Positions 60,986 through 64,000 of a DNA stretch of 64,000 nt are shown piece after piece (the stretch's first letter is position 1; the number at the start of each line of letters is the position of its first letter). The stretch spans positions 2,299,067 through 2,363,066 of the forward strand of contig PTEX01000013.1 of NCBI GenBank assembly GCA_003342815.1, in the 5' to 3' direction. The notes beneath the pieces are model-generated. The model saw nothing but the letters and a program-made list of their open reading frames with translations. It was not told where the DNA came from and did no database searches. The translations under genes were made by a program, and so were the position numbers. This DNA comes from Eudromia elegans (Eukaryota; Chordata; Aves; Tinamiformes; Tinamidae).

Positions 60986-63470
60986 ACAGGCTAAGGTCGG
61001 AACCCTCCTTCACTCCTGAGCATTCACAGCACTTGGAAGACAGACAGGCAGCTTTTCTGGAAACCATGGCCCACAGGTTATTAAACGTATAGCATTAACA
61101 ACAACGACCACACATACAACCATGGAAAGAGCCACTTGTAAAGCAGATGGAAAGCTTTGGATAGAAGGTGCCTTACAACTGGGAAGTGTTACTAGAACAG
61201 TATCGGGATGCAGTAAACAGAGTCCCCTCACCACCTTCTCAGTGTGATCCTTGTGACCCTGCTTACAAAAGCTAAGGTTTTACCATGATCCTGTGAACAC
61301 CGCTGGTCTCTGGGGAGGGAGAAGGAAAGCACAAAGCAGCGACAGCATCTGCTCTAGCTTCTATGTGCTGGCAAGTCCTGCAGAGTCATTGCAATTAATG
61401 CATCCCCCCTGCCTATCCAGCAGTAAAGCTCCCAGTTTAAGCTAATGAGGGGAATCCTCATTACAGAGTCCTCTGGGGGGGCTGACAGCAGGTCAAATGC
61501 CCACGTGGCACTTCAGTTTAGTGTATTTCTGGCCACTGGAGCCCACAGCCAGAAATGGATGGTTTCCTTCTGTTGCTCCGAGCTGAAACAACAACAACAA
61601 AAATGCCTTTTGCTGTCCTGTATCAAAGGGCAAGAAGAAAAGGCCATCAGCAGCCCCACAGGCTACTCTGTTCATATCTCCATAATCTGGAAAAGATATT
61701 AAACTTCAAGCATCTGGAAGAAAGCTCTGGACATCCTGCCCCATGGATCATAGGGCATGTGGCTGACATGCTATTCCAGGAAGAGGGAACCATGCAGTAC
61801 ACCCAAAAGACAGATATATGCCAGGCTTTTGGAGCCTGTGGTGACTTCAGAGCACCAGCACCAGCAATGGAGCTCGGCTCTAAACTGCCAAACTCACCAG
61901 TGCCACGCTAGGACAGGAAGGGATGTCGCGGTGCTTGTTCTCTCTGGGCCGGGGACGTGTGTGAGGCGCTCCCAGGACTGGCAGAGCCCCTGCTGCTGGG
62001 AACGGCCCTGGCTGTGAGGGCAAGAGCATCCCGGGCAGCTTTGTGGTACTCTTGAGAGCCCGGAGCAGGGCTCGTGCTGGCCGCCCCGGGACCGCAGGCT
62101 TCTCAGCACTGCCTGTGCAGGTAGTGCAGCTGGCTCTGTGGAGCAGAAGGCATCTCAGGACGAAGTAAAACACCTAATTAAGTCAGAGCTCAGGGAAGTC
62201 TTTCAGAAGGAAGTTGTCAAAAACCCTCTCCGCTTCCTTACTCTCTTCTGGCTGCAGGATGTTATTCACTAGCAGCGTTGGTCTAACAAACTTAGAGGCT
62301 ATTATGGGCCTGGGAGGAGCTGTTCTTTCTGGATCCTTGGACTTCAAATTTCTTTATAAACACATTATTTCAACATGCTGATGCAGAAGCTCACCGGTCC
62401 TTTCACTTCAGCAGCCAGAAAACTGTACCTACATCAAAGCTGATGTTCTGCCACAGAAGCATACGTTAGGTTTGTGGCCACTGGCAGCCTTGTGCAAGAC
62501 ACATAGTGGCTAGGCAGGGGTCACTGGAGAATCCCAAGTACATGTACAATCCACGCTGGTGCACACGTTTGTAAGTGTGAGCTAGATTTGTGCCCATATC
62601 TGCATACGTACATGCTGCCTTTCAGACGCAGGCAGATGTGCATGAGTGTACCAATGCAAAGCTGCTGTGTATGGGGCAGGGAGCGCTATTATGTATTTGT
62701 GATACGCTTTTAAAATAATCATGAGGTTATCAAGGTGCCTCCATCTTTGTGAGCGTTGCAGTGCAAGAGGCAGCATTAAAGCCCGAACAGGTGTTAATCA
62801 CTATGCACTGTAATAAATTCCAAACATAGGGAAGAGCTTATTTATGCACATCAGCTCCTCCCACCCTGCTCTCCATGCTTGAGCCTTGGCACTGCCTCCT
62901 AGGACGAGGTGCCTGCGAGGTGCCAGGAAGGGGTGCGTGATCCGGATCCTTGCTGCCAGAGCGGAAGCAATGAGGGCGGCACAACCCAGGGACCCATCCT
63001 TGTCCCTGGGCATGCCGCTGCTGCCCCCGGCCCCCTGCTCTTTCTTGGGGATGGCCCAGTAGAATTACACAGAATAGATGGCAAGGGAAAACAGCAGCCC
63101 AGGGACTTAATAGGTGCTTGGGTGAGGAGAGGTCGGCGGGGGAGGTGGTGTCACAAAGCACCCAAGGAATTTTTTTTTCCTTAGGCTTAGCCCCCTTGAT
63201 TGGAGCTGAGCCAGCTGATACAGATGGGGTGTTACAAAACAGAGCCAAAAGGCAAGAGCGCAAGGAACAGAGCTATCTATAACCCAAAGTTAGACAGAGT
63301 GAAGGTGGGGAAGAGGGAAATGCCGAGCGTGGCAAGCAGCCCCTAATGCTGAAAGCAAGGACACGATCATTCGACAACAGGATTTAGAACTGATCAACTC
63401 CAGCTACCCGGCAGCCAGATAAGGCTCTGTGACTGTCAGCTTAACTCTGCCGTTTATTCCTGTGCTGTAG

Positions 63471-63601
63471 GGAGTTAAATAGAGCACACAGAAAGCCGGC
63501 TGCCGGGGAGTGAAAGTCAAGGAGGGAGAGGGAAGGCACAGACTGTAATTGGACAGTGTCTGGGAGCCGGGTGGAAGTGGCTGCGGGCAAAGCCCCTCCA
63601 G
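63471..63601 (+). other. Candidate second noncoding exon (+ strand)
   Basis: Pyrimidine-rich cgtttattcctgtgctgtag precedes it and a perfect donor CCAG|gtaagt follows. Its 131 bases carry several stops, so it would be 5' UTR. It could be exon 2 or an alternative first exon of the same + strand transcript as the exon ending at 52797. Confidence 0.35.
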
Positions 63602-64000
63602 GTAAGTGCTCGCGGCTTTTCATCGTCCCTGTCGATAGAGAGGCGGCGGCAAGAGGCTTCAGGGGTGGCACTTAGCACAGAGGCATCGATACGGAGGAGG
63701 CTGAAAGTCTCCCTCCCCGCCAGCACGAGCGAGAGCGCCCAATGGGGACAGCGATTTGTTGAGGCTTCTCCTTCGGGGGGGACGGCAGGCGAGGCGCTCT
63801 TTGGGCAGTGGGGGGCTGCAGTAGGGGAAGGCTGAGTTGTTTTGGTGCTGGGCAAGGTATTCAGCTGTCTGGTGCATCGGCATTTGGATAAATAACCTAA
63901 GTAGCTCCGTGAAATGTGCTAGCCCAGGCAGGGAAGCTGCCTGTCTTTCTCCTCGAGATGCCAATTTCAATATGACCTGGTGATTTACACTCCAGTATAA

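Larger units (their letters stand above)
48590..64000 (-). other. CACNA2D4: CACNA2D4 large intron, partial; hosts + strand noncoding exons
   Basis: No further CACNA2D4 exon (for example the VDKRTA-containing one expected next upstream) was recognised before the window ends, so this is one intron of at least 15.4 kb. It contains a (CAA)n-like stretch near 48885-48898, a (GT)n near 53332-53347, a GTTT-rich stretch near 57764-57812, a long A run (58761-58812), MIR-like fragments and the + strand candidate exons listed separately. Confidence 0.75.

Noticed and set aside
1..64000. CRISPR array, operon, prophage or tRNA gene
   Set aside because: No spaced direct repeats, no bacterial gene organisation and no tRNA-like cloverleaf with A/B boxes was recognised. 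The content is an ordinary vertebrate gene neighbourhood.

Overview
The window is vertebrate nuclear DNA, most likely from a bird. The coding content sits in short exons with GT-AG splice sites (and one AT-AC intron). There is a 5'-truncated CR1 LINE in the orientation and form typical of avian genomes. Interspersed-repeat density is low, and the local gene order matches human 12p13.33. CR1 also occurs in turtles and crocodilians, so 'bird' is an inference and no species is named. Many of the long open frames in the GC-rich parts are chance frames without family resemblance.

Layout. (1) 1-17.5 kb, and possibly to 19.6 kb, + strand: the 3' part of ADIPOR2, adiponectin receptor 2. The window opens inside an intron at least 10.7 kb long. 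Six coding exons (10681-17032) give 330 codons ending in a stop; the start codon and roughly the first 50-60 residues lie upstream of the window. (2) 17.5-25.8 kb: the convergent region between the ADIPOR2 stop and the CACNA2D4 stop. It holds candidate distal ADIPOR2 poly(A) signals and a GC/CpG-rich stretch, and no recognisable coding exon. (3) 25.8-48.6 kb, - strand: twelve consecutive coding exons of the C-terminal part of CACNA2D4, the alpha2delta-4 calcium channel subunit, with reading phase matching at every junction. One is a 21-nt microexon, and one intron is a clear U12-type AT-AC intron. (4) 48.6-64 kb: an intron of CACNA2D4 of at least 15.4 kb. On its + strand are a CpG-rich promoter-like region with a probable noncoding first exon (ending at 52797) and a second candidate noncoding exon (63471-63601). 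In human, LRTM2 is nested on the opposite strand inside CACNA2D4 at about this distance from its 3' end, so these are best read as 5' UTR exons of LRTM2. The LRTM2 coding exons are not in the window.

ADIPOR2 is a zinc-containing seven-pass PAQR receptor for adiponectin. CACNA2D4 is an extracellular, probably GPI-anchored auxiliary subunit needed at photoreceptor ribbon synapses. The genes are neighbours, and nothing here suggests a shared pathway.

The most noteworthy observations are these. The Asp of ADIPOR2 that sits next to the catalytic zinc (human Asp219) reads as Val, with a second substitution two residues later, 17 bases after a 35-nt poly-T run. The AT-AC minor-spliceosome intron in CACNA2D4 has near-consensus signals. 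The + strand noncoding exons support a nested LRTM2 promoter. Fragments resembling the ancient MIR SINE survive in the CACNA2D4 introns. I found no CRISPR array, operon, prophage or other undescribed system.
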